IMG/VR virus record: IMGVR_UViG_3300037041_000148
Span: 1 to 20,091 of that record
Strand: one strand, 5' to 3'
From: a virus
DNA: 20,091 nucleotides
Shown here: one piece after another, positions 1 to 8,572 of the stretch
How positions within the stretch are numbered: position 1 is the stretch's first letter
How the letters are laid out: the number at the start of each line of letters is the position of its first letter
The notes under the pieces: generated by a model
What the model was told of the DNA's origin: nothing
The model's database searches: none
What the model saw: the letters and a program-made list of their open reading frames with translations, nothing else
Position numbers and translations under genes: made by a program

Positions 1-3000
1 CTTCAAACGCCTTGATAATATCTTCGTAGCTTGGCCCCTTCATTAGAACGCCAAAAAGCATATCGCGCATACGAAGGATAACTTCACCTCCAACATAAGC
101 AGAACCAAGCCACATCATCACAGGAATAATAGTGAGTGCCTTGCCTTCTGCTTTCGTTACCTTTTTAGGTATCTCATCCAATGTAATCTTACGATTGTCA
201 CCAAGCTCTTTTGCTTCTGCCAACCTCAAACGATAAAGTAATTGGCGAGTTTGGTCTGGAAGCTGAAAGGTTTCGTTCTTATTGGTTACTGCTTTCCAAG
301 CTGGCTCAAATGTATTCTTCCAGCTTTGACGCATTACTTGAGTGGAGAACTTCTGATACTTAAACAAGAACCTTCCGATAGGCGTATCTGTGAAAATTGG
401 AGTTTGAGCAATTGTGTAACTTCCTTGTGAGATGTTAGCGAAGTAGCGGAGTAGTTTGTCCGTTTCTGGGCCAGTGCCTTGTTCAACGATTAGTTTATCA
501 GCATCAATGTTGTTTCGGTTCAACCATGTTAATGCTCGTTTAGAAAATGAACTATTTGGATTCTTCGATAGACTTGAAAGTGTTTTCCTCAAGAATGATT
601 TTCCAATAATCATACTTTGAGTTCTGACCATTTGCTCTACTGGTGTGAATCCAGACCACTTCAACAAGAAGTCAGTTGTTTTCTGTCCTGCTTTAGCGAG
701 TCCACTTGATTCAAGAACAACTTGATGGTCGCCAACAATGTTCATCAAGTCGCGGGATACGATACCTTTTTCTCTCGCGTCTTTAAGTTCTCTTCCAAGT
801 TTGCGAAGTTCTGCAAAGGATGAAACGTAACTTGAAAGCGCACCCGGTTGTCCAACCATCGCATTGAGAGTTGTTCCACCAAAAAAGTTCAACATGGATG
901 AGGCAGGGTTTCCAAGCTGAAGTCCAGATGACCAGATATTCAGCGTTGCCATCCCCTTTACAATCGGATCATTTGGGTAGTAGCCTTCGACTCGTTCTTG
1001 TGCTGATGTGATATAATCAATTGTCCTGCGATCTCTGGTTGATTCCCTTGATCTATCCCAAAGGGTTTTTGAGTTCTCTCCAAGTTTCTGACCGAATTGC
1101 TCAATCCGACTGCTATGTTGCGCCCATCGTGCAACGTAATCTGTCATCACTTGGGTAGAGTAATCGTAAAGTTCTTCTGGGAATGCTTGCCCACGGGCAG
1201 CTTCAATTCCAGAGAAGTAATCGTTCTGACTTCCTGTTCCTTGGTAGTCAGAGATAAATACCTCTGCTTCCTCTGGAGTTTGAATCCTACCAGACTTCAT
1301 CAAGGCATCTACAATTTCATTGTATTCTTTTTGATATTTGTCTGGTTCCATCAATGCCCGCTTATACTCAGGCTTTAGAACTCGCGGCCAAAACTTTTCT
1401 ACTCTTCCGATTGGTCGCCATCTTTGTAGCCCTTTATCAAAAACTTTGATTCCGATCCTTTGGTTTTCGTTTCCAGATTCTTCACCAAACTTCTGCCAAG
1501 CAGTAACAATCTTCTGAGTGATTGGGTTTAGTTCATCAAAGAACTCAGCGGTGTCTCGCTTATTCTCTTGTGCCGCAAAGAACCTTTTGACTTCTTCATC
1601 AATCTTTTTCTTGGTTGATTTGGATTGTTTAGAATACTCATCAAATGCTGGCAGTAGAATCTTGTTGGCAAATCCAAGTCGGCGTTGAGCTTGATCGTAG
1701 TAATCATCAATAGCTGTAGCTAGCTTAGTGAATTTAGCCCTACGCAACCTGTCACTTGCAGATTCAAAAATACCACGGACAAAAGCGAAGTTCTTGATAT
1801 GACTCTCAATCTTATTATTGATTGGCATATTGTTTTCTTTGCCAATATCAATTCCTTGAACCAATCCTTCAGTAATTGTTTTTGCTTCTGGTTCTATTGG
1901 GGTTGGTTCTACTGCCATTTTTAATGGCTCTACCTCCTCTTCCCTGACAATCTCTTTACCAGCAGCAAATTGTTTCTTGGCCGTAGATAGAATAGCAAGT
2001 GCCGTCCTATTCGGATCGGACATCTGAAAGTTCTTTCCAAAAATTTTATTTGCAAACTCTTTTAGTGCATCAAGCACAGCATTCCAAAGATTCCTGCGTT
2101 GAGGATTTGCGATTGTGTAGGAAGTGAACGCAATGACCTTTCTTTCTTCAATTTGAGATTCTTCAGTATCTTCAGAATATCCTTCATCAATAATTTTATT
2201 AATTTCAGCCTTTTCTTTTAGTGAAAGAGATTTGTAAAAATTATCAAATGCTTCTTTAAATTTCTTATCTCCAAATGCGTAGTGACCAAGTTCGTGAGCA
2301 ATAATATCTCCGACATTCTCGTTCTTTTTAATAAACGCATTGTTTAAAATAAGTATTCCTTCGCTTGGATAGTATGCCGCTTTGTATTCGTATTCTTCAT
2401 CTACCGCTTCATCTACTACATACACTCGATTTGGAATTTTTCCTCCAAAATAATTTTGAACTCTGAGGTTTAACCTAACCTGACCATATCTTTCATTCTC
2501 TGCAAGTGGCGTTGGTTTAACCGCCATGTATCGCTTATCTGATCCAATTATTCCTTTTGGACGAGCTTCCATTTTTGGGTTCTTAACAAACACGCGAGAA
2601 CCAACCATGATTGCTTCATCGCCACCAACTACCGCATTTTTTGAACGAACGTCCACAAAATAACTTGAGCGAATTGGATTATATGAAACCTCCGTCCAAG
2701 CATTCGGGTCATTAATATCTGTTGGAAGTTCCGTAATAGCCTCGTAGTTTCCTTTTACTGTAGCGAGAGGGAACTTGCCAGAACCAGTTGCAATATCAAT
2801 TGCCTCCCCTTTTCCAGAAATGGAACGAGTCATCATTTTAGGATTAATGACCTTTGCTACACCTACATAAGATATTGGAGTTCCCACACGCTTGCTTGTT
2901 TCTGGAACTGGTTCATGTGCCGTTACAGCATATACAGTATCCCCTGCTGCCGTGGATCGGTTATATGTTGGGATGTCTATTCTAAACTCAACTTCCTTTC

Positions 3001-4861
3001 CGCTTTCTATTGGTGCATTTACCTTGTCCTTTTTGCCTTCGTCAATATATTGATCTATCTTTGACTTTTCTGGTATAGATTCAGCACCTTTAGAGGTAAA
3101 AGGGTTGAGCGTATCAATTAAATCCGCATACTCTCCAGCGGTAATCTCACGATTATTCAACCTAACTGCGGCGATGGCAAGCTCTGGATTCCTTGCCATA
3201 ACTTTGTTAGAAGATGCTTTATTAAAAGCGTCAGTTTCTTCTGGTGTTCTTGGAGTTATTTTTTGTCTCTCAACCGCCATTTTACGAACTTTAGCAGGCA
3301 CTTCTGTTACAGCAGGAGTCTCGGCTACGGGTTTTTGTTTTATTTCAGATATCCTTTGATCTGCTAAAGTTTGTGCATCAACAACAAGTTTATCGTCTTT
3401 AGGAAACCCCCATCCCTTTGCCTGTTTCTTTATTTCAGAAAGCGCACTTTTAATCTCAACTTCTGTTGTTGCTGCTCTTATAGATGGGTATGTCTCTATT
3501 GGTTTAACTTCCGCAAGAGTCTCGGCTACGGGGGCAGGCGTGATAGCGGTAACTTCTTGGGCAACTGGTAAGGATTCCTTAATAGTTGGTTCGATAGGTG
3601 AGGGAGTAATCTCGGCAATAGCAGGGGTAATAGGTTTTGTGACTGGTGCGGCAACTTCGGGTGCAACTTCTGATACAGGAGTAACAACTTCGGGTGCAGG
3701 TTCAGTAATCGCTTTTGCCAACTCAATCTGTTGCTTCTCTGCTTCTACCACTGGCTCGTTAGAATCTACTATGCTATCAACTTGGCCTTGTGCAGCGGCA
3801 AGGATAGCTTCTTTCTCTTTAAGTTCTAACTTGAGTTTCTGTGCGATTGGATCAGTTGATTCGATAGCTGATAGCACTTGCTTTGCATCAGCGACTTCTT
3901 GCTCAAGTTTCTGCTTGTTTGCCAGCACTGCTTTGCCTTGAGGATTATCGTTACCGATAAAAAGGTTCTCAGCTTCTTTGTTTGCACTCTCAGTAATCTT
4001 AGCTTCGGCGATTTGCTCTGGTGTGAATGGTGCAGAAACGATAGTTGCCGCTGCGCCTGCGCCACCACCAATCAACGCTTCACCGATTGCTTGCTTAGGA
4101 CTAACCTGTATTCCCTTCTTGGTTTCTATAGTCTCACCAACTTGTTGAGTCAAAGACTGCAAACCTTCGGGAATGCCTTCTCCAATAAATGAAGCGGCAA
4201 GGCGTTTGGAAAATGAACCAACTGCCTTCTCTCCACCCGGAAGATATTTGGCTCCAAAAGCATTTAGCAAACCAGAACCAGCAGCGGTTGCCACAGCATA
4301 AGCCATGTCTTCATCAGTTGGTTCTGTGTAACCATTGTTCTTGGCTCGTTCTAAAGCAACTGGCCCCACGATCTGCGCTGCTTCAAACAATGCTGGCCCT
4401 GCGAATGAACCTACTGCTGCCCCTGCAATGCTAGTAGCGGGACTTATCAATGCACCAAGTCCACCGCCAGCAACCGCGCCAGCAATACGAGTTCCAATAC
4501 TTCCAATGATTTGACCAGTCTGTTCTGCAATAGCTCTTGGAGCATACTGAGGAGCGAAGCCAGCAACTTGAAACTCGCCTTCTTGTGGCTCCATGAATCT
4601 TTGACCAGCGGAAACATAACCTTCTGGCTCTTGAATTGCGCCCTTCAATGCTGTGGCTACTGCGGGGAATCCAGCAACTTGCGCCGTTTCACCCATAGAC
4701 TCAAGTGGTTGACCAAACGATTGCTTGAGTGCCGCTGGAATCTGAGAGATTTCTTGACCAATAGAAGTGCCTACTTGATCGTCCTCATCAAGAAATGCTG
4801 CTGCATTTAATTGTTTTCTCTTAGGAGAATCCGATTCGTTTAGAAAATCTTCTGCTGTCAT
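1..4861 (-). CDS. Giant polyvalent-type virion protein with zincin-like metallopeptidase motif (3' end outside window)
   Basis: An uninterrupted reading frame of 1620 codons starts at the ATG at 4861-4859 and leaves the window at base 1, so the C-terminus is missing. Going from the N-terminus I see: a Gly/Ala-rich hydrophobic stretch (about residues 116-162) and an amphipathic GEGIPEGLQ segment (about 225); a coiled-coil-like part and a Pro/Ala/Val-rich linker (about 385-455); a globular beta-rich region (about 620-760); the zinc-protease motif HELGH at residues 856-860, followed about 45 residues later by acidic residues (ESQIEER) that could supply the third ligand; and a long helical region from about 1000 onward. 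This architecture is known from large 'polyvalent' phage and conjugative-element proteins delivered into the host with DNA. The start overlaps the stop of the upstream gene (ATGA), and a weak GGAT precedes it. It follows two internal-type proteins, so co-ejection is inferred. The substrate is unknown. Confidence 0.85.
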   Translation of the reverse strand, partial: MTAEDFLNESDSPKRKQLNAAAFLDEDDQVGTSIGQEISQIPAALKQSFGQPLESMGETAQVAGFPAVATALKGAIQEPEGYVSAGQRFMEPQEGEFQVAGFAPQYAPRAIAEQTGQIIGSIGTRIAGAVAGGGLGALISPATSIAGAAVGSFAGPALFEAAQIVGPVALERAKNNGYTEPTDEDMAYAVATAAGSGLLNAFGAKYLPGGEKAVGSFSKRLAASFIGEGIPEGLQSLTQQVGETIETKKGIQVSPKQAIGEALIGGGAGAAATIVSAPFTPEQIAEAKITESANKEAENLFIGNDNPQGKAVLANKQKLEQEVADAKQVLSAIESTDPIAQKLKLELKEKEAILAAAQGQVDSIVDSNEPVVEAEKQQIELAKAITEPAPEVVTPVSEVAPEVAAPVTKPITPAIAEITPSPIEPTIKESLPVAQEVTAITPAPVAETLAEVKPIETYPSIRAATTEVEIKSALSEIKKQAKGWGFPKDDKLVVDAQTLADQRISEIKQKPVAETPAVTEVPAKVRKMAVERQKITPRTPEETDAFNKASSNKVMARNPELAIAAVRLNNREITAGEYADLIDTLNPFTSKGAESIPEKSKIDQYIDEGKKDKVNAPIESGKEVEFRIDIPTYNRSTAAGDTVYAVTAHEPVPETSKRVGTPISYVGVAKVINPKMMTRSISGKGEAIDIATGSGKFPLATVKGNYEAITELPTDINDPNAWTEVSYNPIRSSYFVDVRSKNAVVGGDEAIMVGSRVFVKNPKMEARPKGIIGSDKRYMAVKPTPLAENERYGQVRLNLRVQNYFGGKIPNRVYVVDEAVDEEYEYKAAYYPSEGILILNNAFIKKNENVGDIIAHELGHYAFGDKKFKEAFDNFYKSLSLKEKAEINKIIDEGYSEDTEESQIEERKVIAFTSYTIANPQRRNLWNAVLDALKEFANKIFGKNFQMSDPNRTALAILSTAKKQFAAGKEIVREEEVEPLKMAVEPTPIEPEAKTITEGLVQGIDIGKENNMPINNKIESHIKNFAFVRGIFESASDRLRRAKFTKLATAIDDYYDQAQRRLGFANKILLPAFDEYSKQSKSTKKKIDEEVKRFFAAQENKRDTAEFFDELNPITQKIVTAWQKFGEESGNENQRIGIKVFDKGLQRWRPIGRVEKFWPRVLKPEYKRALMEPDKYQKEYNEIVDALMKSGRIQTPEEAEVFISDYQGTGSQNDYFSGIEAARGQAFPEELYDYSTQVMTDYVARWAQHSSRIEQFGQKLGENSKTLWDRSRESTRDRRTIDYITSAQERVEGYYPNDPIVKGMATLNIWSSGLQLGNPASSMLNFFGGTTLNAMVGQPGALSSYVSSFAELRKLGRELKDAREKGIVSRDLMNIVGDHQVVLESSGLAKAGQKTTDFLLKWSGFTPVEQMVRTQSMIIGKSFLRKTLSSLSKNPNSSFSKRALTWLNRNNIDADKLIVEQGTGPETDKLLRYFANISQGSYTIAQTPIFTDTPIGRFLFKYQKFSTQVMRQSWKNTFEPAWKAVTNKNETFQLPDQTRQLLYRLRLAEAKELGDNRKITLDEIPKKVTKAEGKALTIIPVMMWLGSAYVGGEVILRMRDMLFGVLMKGPSYEDIIKAFE
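3946..3959. promoter_or_regulatory. Inverted repeat TATCG-N4-CGATA inside the giant protein gene
   Basis: The coding strand reads TATCGGTAACGATA within the codons for LFIGNDNPQ. The 19-base block TTATCGGTAACGATAATCC is identical to that before the 320-aa gene. No start codon follows within 10 nt. Confidence 0.4.
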
Positions 4862-6282
4862 TGGTATCCAAATTGAGATTTTAGAATACCCATTGCTTCT
4901 TGTCTTGTCAATGCTCCAGACTTGACTGCTGACCTAACATCTTCTGCTGATTTATATCCTACATTTGCTTTTGCAGGAAGTCCTTTTGCCACTTCTCTTG
5001 TCGGGCCTTTTGTTGTTGGCCTTTCTACTGCAACCAATGAAGCTGTTGCTCCACGATTCGTGAGACGCTGCAATTCAGCAGGAAGTATTGTAATCGTATC
5101 AAATGCTTTAACTTGAGAATCATCAAGAATTTTCATTCTATTGTCTGGATTGTTTTTGTTAAATAGATAAGTGGATTTTACTTCTTTTGTTTCACCAGAT
5201 TCTTCATCTGTTATTTTTTCTTCAACAGTTTCCTTATCAAGATTGAAAACTCCTCCATTATTAGAAATGAAATTACCAACTTTGCCTTGATTCAATTCAG
5301 AAACAGCACCAGATACATTTCCTTCAAACTTTCTCAAGTCTTCTGCATTGGTTCCATAGGTAACAGATTGTGATTTACCAATAGTCGTTCCTTTTGCTTC
5401 AACAGATGGCTTAAGAATCAATCCTTCATATTGCTTTCCAAGAATCCTATCAGCATCTTCAACCCTGTAGAAATCTTTTCCTGCTGTAGATTGAGCTTCT
5501 TTTCTTTCTTTGAATGCAGAAGTATGTGTATCAAGCACACCCTTCTTTTCTTCATCTTTCAAAGCAAAATAATTCTGAACTGATTGACGGACATCGTTCA
5601 TTGTATCTTGAGTAGGAGGATTTTTAGCTACTTCCATTAAAGCAGATTTGAATTTTTCTGATTTAGCTGTTTTAGCAATGTTAGTTAATGAAGTAGATAC
5701 ATCAGGTTGAGCAACACCTTCCATTTCTGGAAGTGGCGTTTCAGCATCAACTTGATTTATTAAGGTTGCAATAGGCTGACCTGTTTGCGGATCAATTTCA
5801 ATAGTCTCGGTTGCACCATCCGTCATTGGAGCATTTTGATTTTGTGGGAGCAATGCGTTTTCAGCGGCTTGCTGTGGACTCATAGCTGGAAGAGCATTAT
5901 TGTTACCATACCGCTGCCCATACATTGCTTCAGTTACCCTCAAGCGTTCTTGGCTTAAATAATCATTGGCATATTGCTTAGACATTTCTGACATCTGCTT
6001 ATTCATGTTTTGAATAAATGGATTCGTAGATGACCCATACTGAAGTTGAGCATCCATCAAATCACTATAACCCTCACTCAAATTTCCTTTGCCAATTTTA
6101 TCAAACGCACTTCTATATGTAGCCTGCATCATCGGCAGCACTGCTTGAACTTGGTTCTGATATTCTTTATTTGCTAAAGATTGACCGATTTGTTGACCAA
6201 GTTGCCCAATACTATCAGACAAGACAGACCAGTTCTTAGACTGCTGCTGCGTTCCCAACATGATTTGTTCAGCGATACTCAT
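4858..6282 (-). CDS. Putative internal virion (ejection-type) protein, 474 aa
   Basis: I recognise no family here. The protein is hydrophilic and Gln/Asn-rich. An N-terminal helical part (about residues 1-125) has many QxxQ-type spacings, then comes a Pro/Gln/Asn-rich linker (about 125-190) and a Lys/Glu-rich mixed region. The short C-terminal helical tail (YKSAEDVRSAVKSGALTRQE) is of a kind seen at the ends of phage structural proteins. There is no signal peptide, membrane segment or catalytic motif. It starts 6 bp after the 579-aa gene and its stop overlaps the start of the giant protein gene (ATGA), so the three form one translational unit. Position between a repeat-rich internal-type protein and a polyvalent-type protein suggests a virion-internal or ejected component, which is inference from context. 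No clear Shine-Dalgarno sequence precedes the start; the leader is simply AT-rich. Confidence 0.75.
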   Translation of the reverse strand: MSIAEQIMLGTQQQSKNWSVLSDSIGQLGQQIGQSLANKEYQNQVQAVLPMMQATYRSAFDKIGKGNLSEGYSDLMDAQLQYGSSTNPFIQNMNKQMSEMSKQYANDYLSQERLRVTEAMYGQRYGNNNALPAMSPQQAAENALLPQNQNAPMTDGATETIEIDPQTGQPIATLINQVDAETPLPEMEGVAQPDVSTSLTNIAKTAKSEKFKSALMEVAKNPPTQDTMNDVRQSVQNYFALKDEEKKGVLDTHTSAFKERKEAQSTAGKDFYRVEDADRILGKQYEGLILKPSVEAKGTTIGKSQSVTYGTNAEDLRKFEGNVSGAVSELNQGKVGNFISNNGGVFNLDKETVEEKITDEESGETKEVKSTYLFNKNNPDNRMKILDDSQVKAFDTITILPAELQRLTNRGATASLVAVERPTTKGPTREVAKGLPAKANVGYKSAEDVRSAVKSGALTRQEAMGILKSQFGYQ

Positions 6283-6288
6283 AAATTT

Positions 6289-8028
6289 TTATGTTGTTCC
6301 GTATATTGGAGTTATTGGCTTGTAATATACATTGCCTGTTGCAGTTTTTTGAGGGGCATATTGCAATCCACCTGCTCCAGTAACAGTTCCTCCACCAGCA
6401 GCAGTAGCATATTGATTGTATGCGCCACCCGCTGCTGATACTGTAGAACCAACTCCTTTAAAAATATCTCCAACCATTTGTGCGTTACCTTGTGCTGCTG
6501 CAAGATTGTTTTGTATATTCTGTTGCTGTCCTTGTAATACATTTTGTGCGGCTCCCGTTCTTGCGTTGAATATATTTTGTGAAACTCCTGTTGCAGCGTT
6601 AAATTGATTTTGTCCAATATTTGCCAATATATTTTGTTGATTCAATGCAGCTTGAATTTCAAACTGCTTTTTGTCTATATCTTGCCCCCTGCCAGCTAAT
6701 GATATCTGCATCATTTGAGGAGTGTTTTGCAAGAAACCTTGAGATAGACTTTGCCATGCCATGTTAGTTGCCTGCATTCCCCGTGCTGCTTCTCCAATAT
6801 TGGCTGAAGCTGCGCCTGCCGCTCCAATTCCTTGAGCAACATTCTGAAGTCCTGCACCAATATTTTGATAGCCTTGTGCTGACCCCCTATAACCTTGACT
6901 TATATTTTCAAGTCCAGCACCCAAATTTTGATAGCCTTGCCCTATACCTTGATAACCTTGTGCTGCTGATTGGTATCCCATACCAACATTTTGAATGCCC
7001 TGAGCAATATTTGCTTGACCTGCGGACATTTGAGCGGTTTGCCCTGTAATATTACTTACAGCACTCAATCCATATCGTTGCCTTTCTTCAGCCGCTTCTG
7101 CCAAGTTTTTAGAAAGCATTCCTTGCGGAACTTGGAATCCAGATGTTCTTCCTGCTGCCGCTGGATTATACCCCGCTCCACCTGTCTCGGCTATTGCCCT
7201 AGTAATTTGTCGCTTAGTTACATCTGGTAAATCACCCAATAAAAGATTGCCAGCAACATCTCTTGCTTGTTGAATTAGTGGAAGTTGTTTCTGTAGAATA
7301 TCACCAGCGGCTTCATATTGTCTTTGAGATTGATTTAAAACCTCTTCTGATCGTAGAATTCGTTCACCAGATTTCTTAAGTTGCCCTTCAGATAAAAGTA
7401 TTTTTTCTTCAGCTTTTTTTAATTGATCTTCTGACATCTTCAATTTGTCTTCAGAAGAAAGAATAATTTCGCCAGCTTGATTAAGTAATGGATATGCTTT
7501 TTGAACTTCTTTATATTGATCTTCAAGCTTGCCCTCCCACTGCTTAATATCTTCCATTGCCTTTTTCCTAGCATTTTCTGCTCCGGGCAATGTAACTTCT
7601 AACTGATAAAGAGAGTTTGTAGTTACTAAGTTTGCAGCTTTAATGCCTTCGAGAACTGCGCTTGCCTTACCTCTATTTTTAATAACTGGCAATCCAGTTT
7701 TCTTGTTAAGAATTACATTGCCTTTTTTATCTGTTTTGTAAACATCAGGACTTCCAAGAAGATTGTAATCTGGTATTTTTATTTTAGGATCAATTGCAGC
7801 TACTGCCGCGCTGATACCAGCAAGGTTTGCGTTATATTTTTCACGTTCAGCTCTAAGTTCTGCCTCGTATTTAGCAACATCTGCCGTCTGTTGTTTAGCA
7901 AATTTTTTGTTAGCTCCAGCCGCTGCGCCTGCGGCTTTTTTACTTGCATCAGCAGACATAGCTGATGATGTTATCGTTCCAGCGGCAGTTATTGCCGCTC
8001 CAGCAACCATAACAGCTGCGAATCCCAT
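6289..8028 (-). CDS. Putative internal virion/DNA-ejection protein with two heptad-repeat arrays, 579 aa
   Basis: The N-terminus carries an Ala/Gly-rich hydrophobic segment (residues 3-24), then an Ala/Lys-rich helix (25-75), an organisation common in phage ejection proteins. A first array of seven charged heptads ([IL]-L/K-x-S-E-x-x type) covers about residues 189-237. A second array of ten heptads, each starting with Gly (G-Y-Q-x-x-x-Q/A type), covers residues 337-406. A long Gln/Asn/Ala-rich region follows to about 530, ending in a Gly/Ala/Tyr-rich tail. No enzymatic motif is visible. This gene has the only strong Shine-Dalgarno sequence in the window: AAGGAGGTC inside the last codons of the upstream gene, about 9 nt before the ATG. 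That implies high expression, as expected for a structural protein. The role in crossing the cell envelope during DNA entry is inferred from repeats, hydrophobic N-terminus and neighbours. Confidence 0.75.
   Translation of the reverse strand: MGFAAVMVAGAAITAAGTITSSAMSADASKKAAGAAAGANKKFAKQQTADVAKYEAELRAEREKYNANLAGISAAVAAIDPKIKIPDYNLLGSPDVYKTDKKGNVILNKKTGLPVIKNRGKASAVLEGIKAANLVTTNSLYQLEVTLPGAENARKKAMEDIKQWEGKLEDQYKEVQKAYPLLNQAGEIILSSEDKLKMSEDQLKKAEEKILLSEGQLKKSGERILRSEEVLNQSQRQYEAAGDILQKQLPLIQQARDVAGNLLLGDLPDVTKRQITRAIAETGGAGYNPAAAGRTSGFQVPQGMLSKNLAEAAEERQRYGLSAVSNITGQTAQMSAGQANIAQGIQNVGMGYQSAAQGYQGIGQGYQNLGAGLENISQGYRGSAQGYQNIGAGLQNVAQGIGAAGAASANIGEAARGMQATNMAWQSLSQGFLQNTPQMMQISLAGRGQDIDKKQFEIQAALNQQNILANIGQNQFNAATGVSQNIFNARTGAAQNVLQGQQQNIQNNLAAAQGNAQMVGDIFKGVGSTVSAAGGAYNQYATAAGGGTVTGAGGLQYAPQKTATGNVYYKPITPIYGTT
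6811..7020 (-). repeat. Ten glycine-initiated heptads in the 579-aa protein
   Basis: Residues 337-406 break into ten consecutive seven-residue units that each start with Gly (GQANIAQ, GIQNVGM, GYQSAAQ, GYQGIGQ, GYQNLGA, GLENISQ and so on). A 21-residue higher-order unit (GYQGIGQ/GYQNLGA/GLENISQ versus GYRGSAQ/GYQNIGA/GLQNVAQ) is visible, so triplets of heptads were duplicated. Confidence 0.8.
7318..7464 (-). repeat. Seven charged heptads in the 579-aa protein
   Basis: Residues 189-237 form seven consecutive heptads of the type ILSSEDK, LKMSEDQ, LKKAEEK, ILLSEGQ, LKKSGER, ILRSEEV, LNQSQRQ. They suggest a long amphipathic helix; alternate heptads match best (14-residue period). Confidence 0.75.
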
Positions 8029-8029
8029 A

Positions 8030-8572
8030 TTATTTGACCTCCTTATTTAAGTAAATATCAAGCCATGCTGATAACCTTGCATTTATAAAAAAATATACAG
8101 AAGCATCACTGGGTATATTGTGTATGATTGCAGTTGCTGCCGTGTAACAAGCTGGATTAGGGTATAACATTTTTCCCATACTATGAATATAGTTAGTTAT
8201 TTTTTCAATAATAAAATGTATTTCAGTAAAGTTTTTTTCAATGTGTTTTGAAACACTGTTCCAATTTGGGTCTGGTTTACCTTTATTGAAACTTGATCCC
8301 CAACCCGGAATTTTAATTCCAGCATTTAGATATGCTTTACATAATTCAATTGGGTCGGGTGACAAGAGTAATTCTGCCGCATCTTTTGTTGGGCCATGCG
8401 GCCCTCCCAATGTAGACAATGCCCCAATTACAGAACCAATAAAATTACCACTACCTTGACCTGATATTTTTACGGCAATTGATGAAGGGTTGTTTCTGAA
8501 AGAAGATTTGTAGTGAGCTTTGTTTAAAAGTTCCACTAACTTAGTTTTAGTTTTTACATTAGATTTTATCAT
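8030..8572 (-). CDS. Truncated citrate-synthase-like protein, probably lacking standard catalysis, 180 aa
   Basis: The sequence matches the C-terminal half of the citrate synthase / citryl-CoA lyase family in motif order. LGGPHGPTKDA (residues 55-65) corresponds to the family's GGxHG segment. IPGWGSSFNKGKPDP (88-102) corresponds to the IPGxGHxxxxxxDPR segment. NPACYTAATAII...IP (139-154) and FFINARLSAWLDIYL (161-175) correspond to the NVDxxxGxxx and LFxxxRxxGWxAH segments. Of the three catalytic residues known in citrate synthase (two His, one Asp), H59 is kept, the second His is Ser (S93) and the Asp is Ala (A141). The usual N-terminal domain is absent, since whole enzymes have roughly 250-430 residues. 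It may bind an acyl-CoA without ordinary turnover, or have another role. Its ATG overlaps the stop of the sulfotransferase-like gene (ATGA), and its 3' end carries the Shine-Dalgarno sequence of the next gene. Composition is very AT-rich. Confidence 0.7.
   Translation of the reverse strand: MIKSNVKTKTKLVELLNKAHYKSSFRNNPSSIAVKISGQGSGNFIGSVIGALSTLGGPHGPTKDAAELLLSPDPIELCKAYLNAGIKIPGWGSSFNKGKPDPNWNSVSKHIEKNFTEIHFIIEKITNYIHSMGKMLYPNPACYTAATAIIHNIPSDASVYFFINARLSAWLDIYLNKEVK
8036..8046 (-). promoter_or_regulatory. Strong Shine-Dalgarno sequence for the 579-aa gene
   Basis: On the minus strand AAGGAGGTC lies about 9 nt upstream of the ATG at 8028-8026 and overlaps the last codons and stop of the citrate-synthase-like gene. 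It is the only full-strength Shine-Dalgarno sequence I find before a start codon in this window, and it fixes the start of the downstream gene. Confidence 0.8.

Noticed and set aside
3540-3941. Plus-strand open frame of 133 codons
   Set aside because: It runs antisense to the Pro/Ala/Val-rich linker of the giant protein; its Ser/Thr/Gly-rich composition is the mirror of that linker and it breaks the one-strand layout.
7971-7985. Half-site TTATCGTTCC resembling the inverted repeat
   Set aside because: Only the left arm is present; the CGATA arm is missing, so it is not counted as a seventh copy.
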